35,497 nt of DNA from Akkermansiaceae bacterium (GTDB lineage Bacteria > Verrucomicrobiota > Verrucomicrobiia > Verrucomicrobiales > Akkermansiaceae). The notes beneath the pieces are model-generated. The model did no database searches. It had not been told where the DNA came from and worked only from the letters and a program-made list of their open reading frames with translations. The DNA is taken from positions 1 to 35,497 of the forward strand of contig SUVL01000023.1 in the NCBI GenBank assembly GCA_015062005.1, given 5' to 3'. Of the stretch, positions 24,532 to 31,394 are shown in pieces. Each line of letters begins with the position of its first letter. Position 1 is the stretch's first letter. A program made the position numbers and the translations under genes.

Positions 24532-24729
24532 TCAGCTCTTCTTGCGCCACAAGGGAGTGGAGATGATGGCGGCGTACACGAGGTCGAACACGCCGATTCC
24601 CGCGAAAAGCATCTGTTCCGAACCCTCCAGGCTGAGCAGGGCGTAGACCAGCAATACCAGCCCCAGCAGCCCGAAGAGGGCCACGCGGATTCTGGTGGTG
24701 CGGGGGGAGCAGTAGTTGTCCGTTGCCAT
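24532..24729 (-). CDS. Small two-helix membrane protein (unknown function)
   Basis: A 65-aa protein. A short N-terminus (MATDNYCSPRTTRIR) is followed by two hydrophobic helices (about residues 16-33 and 41-57) and a basic end PLWRKKS. I do not recognise a family; it resembles many short inner-membrane proteins. It lies 15 nt after the FKBP gene, preceded by the pure-pyrimidine stretch CCCCCTCTCCC, and is followed by a strong terminator. It is therefore probably the second gene of a two-gene operon. Confidence 0.7.
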   Translation of the reverse strand: MATDNYCSPRTTRIRVALFGLLGLVLLVYALLSLEGSEQMLFAGIGVFDLVYAAIISTPLWRKKS

Positions 24730-24744
24730 GGTCGGGAGAGGGGG

Positions 24745-25380
24745 TTACTTGGTAAGGCTGAGCAGCTCCATCTCGAAGATGAGGGTGCTGTTCGGGCCGA
24801 TGCTGCCGGGGCCGTTGGCGCCGTAGGCCAGGTCGGCGGGGATGGTGACGCGCCACTTGGCTCCCACGGGCATGAGTTTGAGGGCCTCTGTGAAGCCGGG
24901 AATCACCTGGCGGATGTTGAACTTCACCGGAGCCTGGCTCTGGTCGAACACCGTGCCGTCCACCAGCGTGCCCTTGTACATCACCTCAGCGGTGGGGGCT
25001 TCGCCGTGCTTGGCGGCATCGTAGCTTTCGCCGCTGCCGGCGGTGATGACCTCGTACTGCAGACCGGAGGCGGTGGTGGTCACGCCCTCCTTCTTGCCGT
25101 TCTCCTCCATGTACTTCTTGCCGGTTTCGAGGTTCTTCTGCGCTTTCTCGTCGCCGCGTTTCTGGAGCATGGAGAGGAAAGTCTGCTGGTACTCATTCAC
25201 GTGCTCGTCAATGAGGCTCATATCCATGTTGCCGGAAAGACCATCCTGGAACCCCTTGCCCAGCATCTCGGCCAGCACATCATCGCCCTGGAGCCCGGGC
25301 AGCATCTGCGGCATCACCTGGCTGCCCACGCGGTAGCCGATGAGATAGGACATCACTTTAATCATCTGTTCTTTATCCAT
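24745..25380 (-). CDS. FKBP-type peptidyl-prolyl cis-trans isomerase (Mip/FkpA-like)
   Basis: A 211-aa protein that should catalyse proline isomerisation during protein folding. The C-terminal FKBP domain (about residues 100-211) shows APTAEVMYKGTLVDGTVFDQS, FNIRQVIPGFTEALKLMPVGAKWRVTIPADLAYG and NSTLIFEMELLSL, matching the canonical active-site pocket. The N-terminal 100 residues are helical and contain Gln/Met-rich dimerisation-type sequence as in Mip and FkpA. No signal peptide is visible, so a cytoplasmic location is likely unless the start is wrong. Its own promoter lies 6 nt before the ATG. Confidence 0.9.
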   Translation of the reverse strand: MDKEQMIKVMSYLIGYRVGSQVMPQMLPGLQGDDVLAEMLGKGFQDGLSGNMDMSLIDEHVNEYQQTFLSMLQKRGDEKAQKNLETGKKYMEENGKKEGVTTTASGLQYEVITAGSGESYDAAKHGEAPTAEVMYKGTLVDGTVFDQSQAPVKFNIRQVIPGFTEALKLMPVGAKWRVTIPADLAYGANGPGSIGPNSTLIFEMELLSLTK

Positions 25381-25386
25381 GCCGCT

Positions 25387-25415
25387 ACTGTATCACCCCG
25401 CGGCAGCGGAATCAA
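25387..25415 (-). promoter_or_regulatory. FKBP promoter, near-leaderless
   Basis: On the minus strand, TTGATT (25415-25410), 17 nt and TACAGT (25392-25387), with only 6 nt between the -10 and the ATG at 25380. Confidence 0.6.
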
Positions 25416-25427
25416 TCCTCTTTCTGG

Positions 25428-26441
25428 TCATAAACTACCGCCTTTCACCACCGCGTATCGGTTAACCAGTTTCCTGTCCGGCGAGGCCATGGGGGCGGAG
25501 GCCAGTTTCGAGAGGGGGATGAATTCCTCGCCGGGCAGGGGGACGGTATCGGCCGGGGCTTGGTAGAGGTGGCGGGTGACCCTGTAGCGGGTGATGCTGT
25601 ATTTCTGGTCGGTGAGGTGGGGGAGGGCGGCGCAGTGCTCCGCGGGGCGGCGGGGCAGGCGGTACATGCCTTCGTGGCGTCGGCCTCCGGCCTGTTTTTC
25701 CATGAGGAGCCCGGCCGGGGTGAGCAGCAGGATATCGTGGTGCTCGACGGCGGTGATTTCCTTTCTGGGCTGCTTCACGGGCAGGGCTGCGGGATTCGTG
25801 GCTCGGCACCAGTTGCGCAGCGGGCAGAGCAGGCAATCCGGCTCGCTGCTGCTGCCGGTGCAGATAGTCTGCCCCAGTTCCATGAGTGCGGAGTTATAGG
25901 CTCGCGGGTTGGTGGGATGCACCATCTCCGCTGCCCATTTCCAGTGCAGCTTGCGCCCGGCGGGCGAATCCACCGGGGTGGTATCATTGAACAGGCGGGC
26001 AAACACGCGCGAGACATTCGCATCCACCAGCGGGGCCGGACGGTTGAAGGCAAAGCTCAGCACCGCGCCCACCGTGTAGTCGCCGATGCCGGGCAAGGCG
26101 CGGATGTCCGCCTCTTCCGTGGGGAAGTGGCCGCCGTGCTGCTGCACGATGGCTCGGGCCGCTGCTTGCAGGGCGCGCACGCGGCGGTAGTACCCCAGCC
26201 CCTCCCAGGAGCGCAGGGCTTCCTCCTCCGTGGCGGTGGCCAGGGCGGCGGGAGTGGGGAACTGCGCCAGCCACCCCTCGTAGCGCCCCAGCACGGTGGG
26301 GATGGTGGTCTGCTGGAGCATGATTTCGCTCACCAGGATGGCCCAGGGCTCCGTGGTGCGGCGCCAGGGGTAGTCCCGCCCGTGGGCGGTGAACCAATCC
26401 ACCAGCGCCTGCGCTATTTCCTGCGCGTGCGGAATGCTCAT
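25428..26441 (-). CDS. mutY: A/G-specific adenine DNA glycosylase MutY
   Basis: MutY removes adenine mispaired with 8-oxoguanine. The 337-aa protein shows DYPWRRTTEPWAILVSEIMLQQT with catalytic E39, the helix-hairpin-helix LPGIGDYTVGAVLSFAF, and D140 in PLVDANVSRVFAR. The iron-sulfur cysteines read C-x8-C-x2-C-x5-C (CTGSSSEPDCLLCPLRNWC). The usual spacing begins C-x6-C, so there are two extra residues in the first loop. A C-terminal NUDIX-like 8-oxoG recognition domain follows (HHDILLLTPAGLLMEKQ...GMYRLPRR). Its ATG overlaps the sulP stop by 4 nt (ATGA), so it is coupled to sulP. Confidence 0.94.
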   Translation of the reverse strand: MSIPHAQEIAQALVDWFTAHGRDYPWRRTTEPWAILVSEIMLQQTTIPTVLGRYEGWLAQFPTPAALATATEEEALRSWEGLGYYRRVRALQAAARAIVQQHGGHFPTEEADIRALPGIGDYTVGAVLSFAFNRPAPLVDANVSRVFARLFNDTTPVDSPAGRKLHWKWAAEMVHPTNPRAYNSALMELGQTICTGSSSEPDCLLCPLRNWCRATNPAALPVKQPRKEITAVEHHDILLLTPAGLLMEKQAGGRRHEGMYRLPRRPAEHCAALPHLTDQKYSITRYRVTRHLYQAPADTVPLPGEEFIPLSKLASAPMASPDRKLVNRYAVVKGGSL

Positions 26442-28276
26442 TTGGTCTCGGTGGTGTAGATGGAGATATCCGCCTGCTTGGTGCCCAGCAGAGTCTGGGC
26501 GCGCATGAGTGCCTTGCGCGTGGACATATTCGGGTTCTTCGGCTCAATGAGGAAGATATTGCTCTGGCCTTTCTCGCAGCCATCCTGCAGCAGGTCAATC
26601 ACGCCGCTGCGTTTCAGGATGCGGAAGACCTTGCGCCCTGCGCCGGAAATGATGATGTGGCGGCCTTTTTCGCGGATGAAGCGGATGAGTTCTTCCAGTG
26701 CGCAGACGGAGGTGGCATCCAGATTGCGGGCGTTGCGCATGCGCAGCACCACCACGGCCAGGCTCGGGTCCTCGGCAATGCGGGCAACCTGGCGGCGGAA
26801 CAGATCCGCCGCGCCGAAGAAGAGGTCGCCCTCCACGTGTACGATGGAAATCTGCGGGAGCCGTTGCTCGCTCTTATCCAGCTCGCGCAGGGTGCCGGCA
26901 TCGTCGAAGGTGTATTCCACCAGCTCGGGTTTGGCTGCCTTGCGCAGGAAGAGGGAGACAGAGAGAATCACACCCACGAAAATGGCAATGTGCAGCGGCA
27001 GCAGCAGCGCCGCGCCGAAGGTGATGAGCAGCACGGTGGCATCTCCCTTGGTGGAGCGGAAACAGATGCGCAGCAGCTTCTTATCATACAGCGAAATCGC
27101 ATTCGCCAGCACCAGCGCTGCCAGCACGCTGTGCGGTATCTTCGAGATGAGCGGGAAATTCGCCAGCACAAAGGTGATACCCAGGCAGATGAGCCCGCAG
27201 TACACACCGGCAAACCGCGTGGCTGCCCCGGCGGTGAAATTGAGCATGGAGCGCGTGAGCGAGGCAGAGCAGGGCAGCGAGGTGGTGAGCGCGGAGCCCA
27301 TGTTGGCCATGCCCACGGCGAAGGTGTCCTGGTTCAGGTTGAGCGGCTCGCCGGTCTTGGCCGAGAGAGTCTTGCTCATCACGGTCTGCTCCAGCGTGGC
27401 CAGGAAGGCGATACCCACTATCACCGGGATGAGCTCGTTGATGTATTCCGGCAACTCCCAGATGGCCGGCGGGCGGCAGACCAGGTCGCTCATGGTGAAG
27501 TCGCGCAGCATGCGCACCCCCGCAAAGTGCCCGCCGGTCCAGGGCTGGCTCAGCACCCAGTTCAGTGCACTCATCACCAGCAGAATCACCGCAAAGGTGG
27601 GCAGGCGCTTCAGGTATTTCTTCAGCGGGATGAACAGCGCAAAACTCAGCACTCCCAGCACAATGGGCTGCCACTGCACCAGGTGCAGGTTGTTCAGAAT
27701 GGCACTGGTCATGGTGAAGAAGGAACTACCCGCCTCCACATCGTTGATGCCCAGCACATAGCGCGCCTGCGAGGCGATGATGAGCGTGGCCGCGCCGGTC
27801 ACATAGCCCACCAGCACACTGCGGCTCACGAACTGCAGCATCTCCGTGGCTTTCACAAAGGCTCCGATGACGCAGAGCAGCCCCGCCAGAAACACAATGA
27901 GCGGCACGAAAATATGCGGCTGGCTCTGGATACCCGGGGATGAGGCCAGGAAGAAACTGGCCAGCATGAAGGCGGTGGCGTTGCTCGGCCCGCTCACCGT
28001 CAGGCTGCAGCGCGTGAACAGCGGCGCAATGAAGGTGCCCACCGTGGCGGCCATGATGCCGTAGATGCTGTCCAGCCCGGCCATGGCGGCAAAGGCCATG
28101 CCCTGCGGCAGCCCCACCAGCGCCACATCCGTGGCGGCTTTCAAATCGCGCCCTGCCTTGCTCAGGTTGTACCCCCGAAGCGCATGCCGGGCCGGCAGCG
28201 GGTCTATCATACCCTGTGCCAGAAAATGGCACACACTCTTCCAGCCCCACCGGGCTCTGTTTGCCAGCATTCCCAT
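26438..28276 (-). CDS. SulP family anion permease with STAS domain
   Basis: A 612-aa inner-membrane transporter of the SLC26/SulP family (sulfate, bicarbonate or dicarboxylate; the substrate cannot be told from sequence). The N-terminal LKAATDVALVGLPQGMAFAAMAGLDSIYGIMAATVGTFIAPLF is the family's signature TM1-TM2 region. FTRCSLTVSGPSNATAFM and the central EQTVMSKTLSAKTGEPLNLNQDTFAVGMANMGSALTTSLPCSASLTRSMLNF follow. About ten or more hydrophobic helices precede a STAS domain at about residues 460-570 (VVLRMRNARNLDATSVCALEELIRFIREKGRHIIISGAG). It is the first gene of the sulP-mutY pair with its own promoter. Confidence 0.93.
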   Translation of the reverse strand: MGMLANRARWGWKSVCHFLAQGMIDPLPARHALRGYNLSKAGRDLKAATDVALVGLPQGMAFAAMAGLDSIYGIMAATVGTFIAPLFTRCSLTVSGPSNATAFMLASFFLASSPGIQSQPHIFVPLIVFLAGLLCVIGAFVKATEMLQFVSRSVLVGYVTGAATLIIASQARYVLGINDVEAGSSFFTMTSAILNNLHLVQWQPIVLGVLSFALFIPLKKYLKRLPTFAVILLVMSALNWVLSQPWTGGHFAGVRMLRDFTMSDLVCRPPAIWELPEYINELIPVIVGIAFLATLEQTVMSKTLSAKTGEPLNLNQDTFAVGMANMGSALTTSLPCSASLTRSMLNFTAGAATRFAGVYCGLICLGITFVLANFPLISKIPHSVLAALVLANAISLYDKKLLRICFRSTKGDATVLLITFGAALLLPLHIAIFVGVILSVSLFLRKAAKPELVEYTFDDAGTLRELDKSEQRLPQISIVHVEGDLFFGAADLFRRQVARIAEDPSLAVVVLRMRNARNLDATSVCALEELIRFIREKGRHIIISGAGRKVFRILKRSGVIDLLQDGCEKGQSNIFLIEPKNPNMSTRKALMRAQTLLGTKQADISIYTTETK

Positions 28277-28285
28277 TTGCTACCT

Positions 28286-28314
28286 ATACTAACACCGAAT
28301 ATCCGTTTCCGCAA
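28286..28314 (-). promoter_or_regulatory. sulP-mutY promoter, near-leaderless
   Basis: On the minus strand, TTGCGG (28314-28309), 17 nt and TAGTAT (28291-28286). The expected start near 28279 is about 3 nt before the ATG at 28276. The -35 lies inside a TTTCCGC-AA-GCGGAAA palindrome (28305-28322) that could be an operator. Confidence 0.6.
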
Positions 28315-28667
28315 GCGGAAAGAAAAATTTTTGGGCTTGCCCTCAACCCATCTACGCGCCGTCAGGCCTAATCGGCCTGCCTGGGCATAGACAAACACCG
28401 CATCAGGTACCCTGATGCGGTGTTTGTTGAAGTCTGGAGTTAACGAGCCATCAGCTTGGGAAAATTGAGCCCGGAATTCACTTTTTTCGTTTTTCCTACG
28501 TTCAGCCCAAGCAAATATGGAATCACATTATAATATATTGGATAGAAGTGTTTTATGAAATCGGCTTCGCAATTCTGGAGCCTGTCACATCGCTTGTAAG
28601 AGGTCATGGAAAATGAAATACAGCATTCGCGGAGGGTGGATAAAATGAAGAAAGTCCCCATCCACGC
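28315..28667. other. Low-GC intergenic region between sulP and the lipoprotein gene
   Basis: No supported gene. It contains a strong hairpin at 28391-28427 and a visibly AT-richer stretch from 28440 on. A minus-strand open frame (28440-28808) ends just upstream of the hairpin, but it runs across the promoter and start of the lipoprotein gene and resembles nothing I know. Confidence 0.5.
28391..28427. terminator. Strong hairpin, possible bidirectional terminator
   Basis: A 17-bp stem (ACAAACACCGCATCAGG with CCTGATGCGGTGTTTGT) and a three-base TAC loop. TGTTTGTT on one side and GTGTTTGTC on the other give weak U-tracts in both directions. No recognised gene ends next to it, which leaves its client unclear. 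Confidence 0.6.
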
Positions 28668-28696
28668 TTGAATACAGGGACAGGAATTGCTATAAT
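28668..28696 (+). promoter_or_regulatory. Promoter of the lipoprotein gene
   Basis: TTGAAT (28668-28673), 17 nt and a perfect TATAAT (28691-28696). The expected start near 28703 leaves a leader of about 20 nt without an SD motif. Confidence 0.7.
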
Positions 28697-28722
28697 GCCC
28701 CGTAACAGATACACGCTTAGTT

Positions 28723-29424
28723 ATGACCAAGTTCCAATTCTCCAGAATCCTTGCCATTTGCTCCCTGTGCCTTGCGGCAGTGGGGGTGAGCTCCTGCACG
28801 ACCGCCATCGATACCGGCGGTTATCTGGATGCTGTGGGAAAAGAGGCGCCGAGTCATCAGCTGGTAGAGAAAAAGGTCACCTGGGGTACCACTCAGGAAA
28901 AGGCTCCTTCTTCGGTTTATAAACGGGATTCGACCTACTATGTTGAATTGCCGGTAGCCTATATTCCTGCAGGCATTCGTGATGCGAACTTCCTGTTAAT
29001 CAATATGGGATTTTTTGTAGGAAGGGGAGAGGAGTTCATTGTTCCCGATGTCAAAGCAGATATGAGTGAGGTCCGGAAGCACCAGCTCTGCAGGGAAACG
29101 TACTACGCCATATTGACCGAAGAGCAATTCAAAACAGCCTGTACAGGATGGGGAAAATTCGAGGCTCCACCCATTAACAAGGAGACATTCCCGATACTTC
29201 CTGCTGCGGAGGTTGACTTACAGGGCGCCCGACTTGTCAACATGGAAAACCGGTATATTGATGTGGAGCATATCATAAAGAGCAAAATGCCGTGCAGGCG
29301 AACAACGGGCAACCAGCTGCGACGCCCGCTCGCCTTTGTGCTGGACGTAGCGGATATTCCCCTCATGTTTGCCGCGGCTCCTGTCGGTTGGGTTTCCCGG
29401 TTGATTTACTACAGCTTCGACTGA
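28723..29424 (+). CDS. Putative lipoprotein of unknown function
   Basis: A 233-aa protein. It has a lipoprotein-type leader (MTKFQFSRILAICSLCLAAV) with the lipobox-like VSSC giving C25 as lipidation site. The mature part includes TYYVELPVAYIPAGIRDANFLLINMGFFVGRGEEFIVPDVKADM and a C-terminal hydrophobic stretch (VADIPLMFAAAPVGWVSRLIYYSFD). I do not recognise a family. Its base composition is lower in GC than its neighbours, and it sits beside the prophage-like region. A broken sequence 64 nt downstream repeats its first 16 or so codons loosely, so a paralogue once followed it. An accessory envelope role is inferred. Confidence 0.75.
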   Translation: MTKFQFSRILAICSLCLAAVGVSSCTTAIDTGGYLDAVGKEAPSHQLVEKKVTWGTTQEKAPSSVYKRDSTYYVELPVAYIPAGIRDANFLLINMGFFVGRGEEFIVPDVKADMSEVRKHQLCRETYYAILTEEQFKTACTGWGKFEAPPINKETFPILPAAEVDLQGARLVNMENRYIDVEHIIKSKMPCRRTTGNQLRRPLAFVLDVADIPLMFAAAPVGWVSRLIYYSFD

Positions 29425-29487
29425 TACCCTCTCTATTCCTTGTCCTTTCAGTAATGAGATAGTCTCATAACAAAGACTCTCTAAGCC

Positions 29488-29547
29488 ATGACCATCTTCC
29501 GTAAAATCCTTGCCACCACAGCCCTCTGCCTTGCGGCGGGGAAATAA
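29488..29547 (+). pseudogene. Truncated lipoprotein leader remnant (19 codons)
   Basis: ATG followed by MTIFRKILATTALCLAAGK and then a stop. This is a signal-peptide start cut off at the point where the lipobox should come. It parallels the leader of the lipoprotein at 28723 (MTKFQFSRILAICSLCLAA), sharing CCTTGCGGCGG-type sequence at the break. It probably marks a paralogous lipoprotein gene interrupted by insertion or deletion at the edge of the prophage-like region. Confidence 0.6.
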
Positions 29548-29556
29548 GGCAAAACA

Positions 29557-29637
29557 CCACCCGCAAGACTAGGACGCCCCCAACGCTGGGCAAGAATGAG
29601 CCCCGGCACTCGTCCTACCCTTGCGGGTGTCTTTTTG
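29557..29637. terminator. Long imperfect hairpin, likely terminator of the prophage-like operon
   Basis: ACCCGCAAG (29559-29567) and AGGACG (29571-29576) pair with CGTCCT (29611-29616) and CTTGCGGGT (29620-29628) around a long loop. On the plus strand CTTTTTGT follows; on the minus strand GGTGTTTTGCC follows. It lies 20 nt past the last prophage gene on the minus strand and could serve both directions. Confidence 0.65.
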
Positions 29638-29650
29638 TCTTCTTTGGTGC

Positions 29651-29926
29651 TCATTCCGCTGGTGGAGATTGCTTCGTCACCGGGGGCGGTTGCATGTGGT
29701 ACACCTCCATCCGGTGCTCGATAGTCTGCAATCGGACAGACATCTCGGACAGCACGCGTATGGTCTTCTCCTGCGCTTCGGCCTGCTCAGCGATGAAGGA
29801 ACGCAGGTCGCAATACAGCACGATGGCGGCAGCAATCCCGATGACCGCAAGCACGGCCCGGGGTTGCTCCACGACATAGCGGCACATATAGGCCAGCCAA
29901 GGCTCATTTGGTCTCTTTTCGCACAT
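29651..29926 (-). CDS. Small membrane-anchored coiled-coil phage protein
   Basis: A 91-aa protein with an N-terminal basic segment (MCEKRPNEPWLAYMCRYVVEQPR), one strong membrane helix (AVLAVIGIAAAIVLYCDLRSFI), a predicted coiled coil (AEQAEAQEKTIRVLSEMSVRLQTIEHRMEVY) and a Pro-rich end. Its size, topology and place at the end of a tail operon fit a holin or a spanin-like/lysis accessory protein, but no family was recognised. A TTG codon two codons earlier (29932) is an alternative start. The preceding CTCTTACCCCC tract is pyrimidine-rich. Confidence 0.65.
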   Translation of the reverse strand: MCEKRPNEPWLAYMCRYVVEQPRAVLAVIGIAAAIVLYCDLRSFIAEQAEAQEKTIRVLSEMSVRLQTIEHRMEVYHMQPPPVTKQSPPAE

Positions 29927-29945
29927 AGTCAATCGGGGGTAAGAG

Positions 29946-31379
29946 TTAGCTCAACAATGCCAGCAGCTCATCCTTGCGGGCGAGCAACTGGGCCAGCCCG
30001 GCATGTTCCTCCGGGGTTAAATGGAGAGTGATGTCTGTAGAGTGAGCAGCCGGAGTATAGCGTGGAATCAACAGCGTCATTTTGTAGACTGGTTGCCATT
30101 CAGTAGCGGCGTTCATTCCATAGTTGCCGGATGAACCAAGCATGCCGACCCCGTCTGCTGAAGATTTACGTACCACATGAAAGCAACCGCTGAAATCCGT
30201 AGAAAAGCTGAGCGAATCCTTTGTTCCTTCCTTGTTGAAGAGGAACTTGTATTCTGCCCCGGCTTCTACGTCAAAGGGTTCAAAGTCCCATGTAAGCATC
30301 TTGCCCACACCATGCACCTGAGAATTGAGAGACAAGGCAATAAGCTGGCCGTCTTTCCACACCTTGCACCATACAGGCTCTGTCCCTACCTGTGCAGAAC
30401 TGGATGAATTTCGGCATGGAACTGATAAGCTTCGCATGAGCCCGGAGCCTTTCATGATAACGCCGAAGCCGAAGGCATCGTAATTATCCTCATCACCGGA
30501 ATCCGGGACAAGGTAGCTTTTCTCATATAGCACATCAATGCCAAGCGTGCTGAGCCACTCCTCTTCCGTACCCTCGTAGCCATTGTTCACCGCCACCTCA
30601 TAGGCAGACGCTCCGGGCTCGCCTTGCACACCTTGTTCTCCTTGGATGCCGGGCTCGCCCGGTTCCCCCTTGGAGCCACGCTCGCCCTTCAGGGAAGCCA
30701 GCCATGCAGCCTCCGTACCTACAAAACCATTGGCCACGGCGATATCGTAGGCAGACAGGCCCGAAACATCCACAGCAAGGCCACCGGAAGAAGACTTGCC
30801 CACCGGACGGACATTCTTGCCGGAAATCGGTTCATCCGTGCCCAGCATCACGAATCCGGCGGTATCAGCAGTAGCTTGCTTGCTGTTCACCCAGGACTTA
30901 GTGGCCACCAAATCCGGCGCGGGGTATTCTCCGGTAGCGGCCTCCGGCGCATCCGTGGCCAGTCGGATAATATCGTTGATGATGGTCGTCTGGAGCGTAT
31001 CAGAAAGACGGGTTTCGCCGTTCTCCTTCCAAGCGAACTCGGTCATGGCCGCAAGCGTGGCCGGGGAGCTTTCCTTGCCCTCGCCCACATCGAGCGCATC
31101 ATTGAGCGCAAGCGAGGAAGCAACCAGACTCAAATCAAAGCGGGTACCGAGTTCCGTCTGAGACCCGGCAGCAGCTTCCGCGAGAATGAGTAGCTCTCCC
31201 TCGTAGTTGCCCTTGGCCTTGATGCCCATGCGGAGGGCGGTAGCATTCTGAGCCCCCAGCACAGTGACACTCAACGGCACCACGGCCCCGCGCTTCACCT
31301 TGAACCCGCTCAGCGGGGAGCCGGTTGCCTTGGCCTGAATCAATGCCGGGCTTTTTTCTGAATTGATGAAAATATCCAT
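29946..31379 (-). CDS. Phage tail fibre-like protein with collagen-like repeat
   Basis: A 477-aa protein. Residues 232-258 are nine Gly-X-Y triplets (GERGSKGEPGEPGIQGEQG...). They are flanked on both sides by the phage-fibre motif SAYDIAVANGFVGTEAAWLASL (209-230) and SAYEVAVNNGYEGTEEEWLSTL (258-279). Such motifs are common in tail fibres and predict trimerisation. The N-terminal part (about 1-200) probably attaches to the virion. The C-terminal 200 residues, with scattered Cys and aromatic residues, may be the receptor-binding domain, ending in a helical LTPEEHAGLAQLLARKDELLALLS. The gene follows the glycosyltransferase gene by 15 nt on the minus strand. Confidence 0.82.
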   Translation of the reverse strand: MDIFINSEKSPALIQAKATGSPLSGFKVKRGAVVPLSVTVLGAQNATALRMGIKAKGNYEGELLILAEAAAGSQTELGTRFDLSLVASSLALNDALDVGEGKESSPATLAAMTEFAWKENGETRLSDTLQTTIINDIIRLATDAPEAATGEYPAPDLVATKSWVNSKQATADTAGFVMLGTDEPISGKNVRPVGKSSSGGLAVDVSGLSAYDIAVANGFVGTEAAWLASLKGERGSKGEPGEPGIQGEQGVQGEPGASAYEVAVNNGYEGTEEEWLSTLGIDVLYEKSYLVPDSGDEDNYDAFGFGVIMKGSGLMRSLSVPCRNSSSSAQVGTEPVWCKVWKDGQLIALSLNSQVHGVGKMLTWDFEPFDVEAGAEYKFLFNKEGTKDSLSFSTDFSGCFHVVRKSSADGVGMLGSSGNYGMNAATEWQPVYKMTLLIPRYTPAAHSTDITLHLTPEEHAGLAQLLARKDELLALLS

Positions 31380-31394
31380 ATCTGGAGCCGCTTG

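Noticed and set aside
28440..28808. Minus-strand open frame of 122 codons ending just before the hairpin at 28391-28427
   Set aside because: It overlaps the promoter and first 86 nt of the lipoprotein gene in antisense, has no recognisable family and no promoter. The nearby hairpin keeps a shorter gene or a gene remnant possible, but it is not supported.
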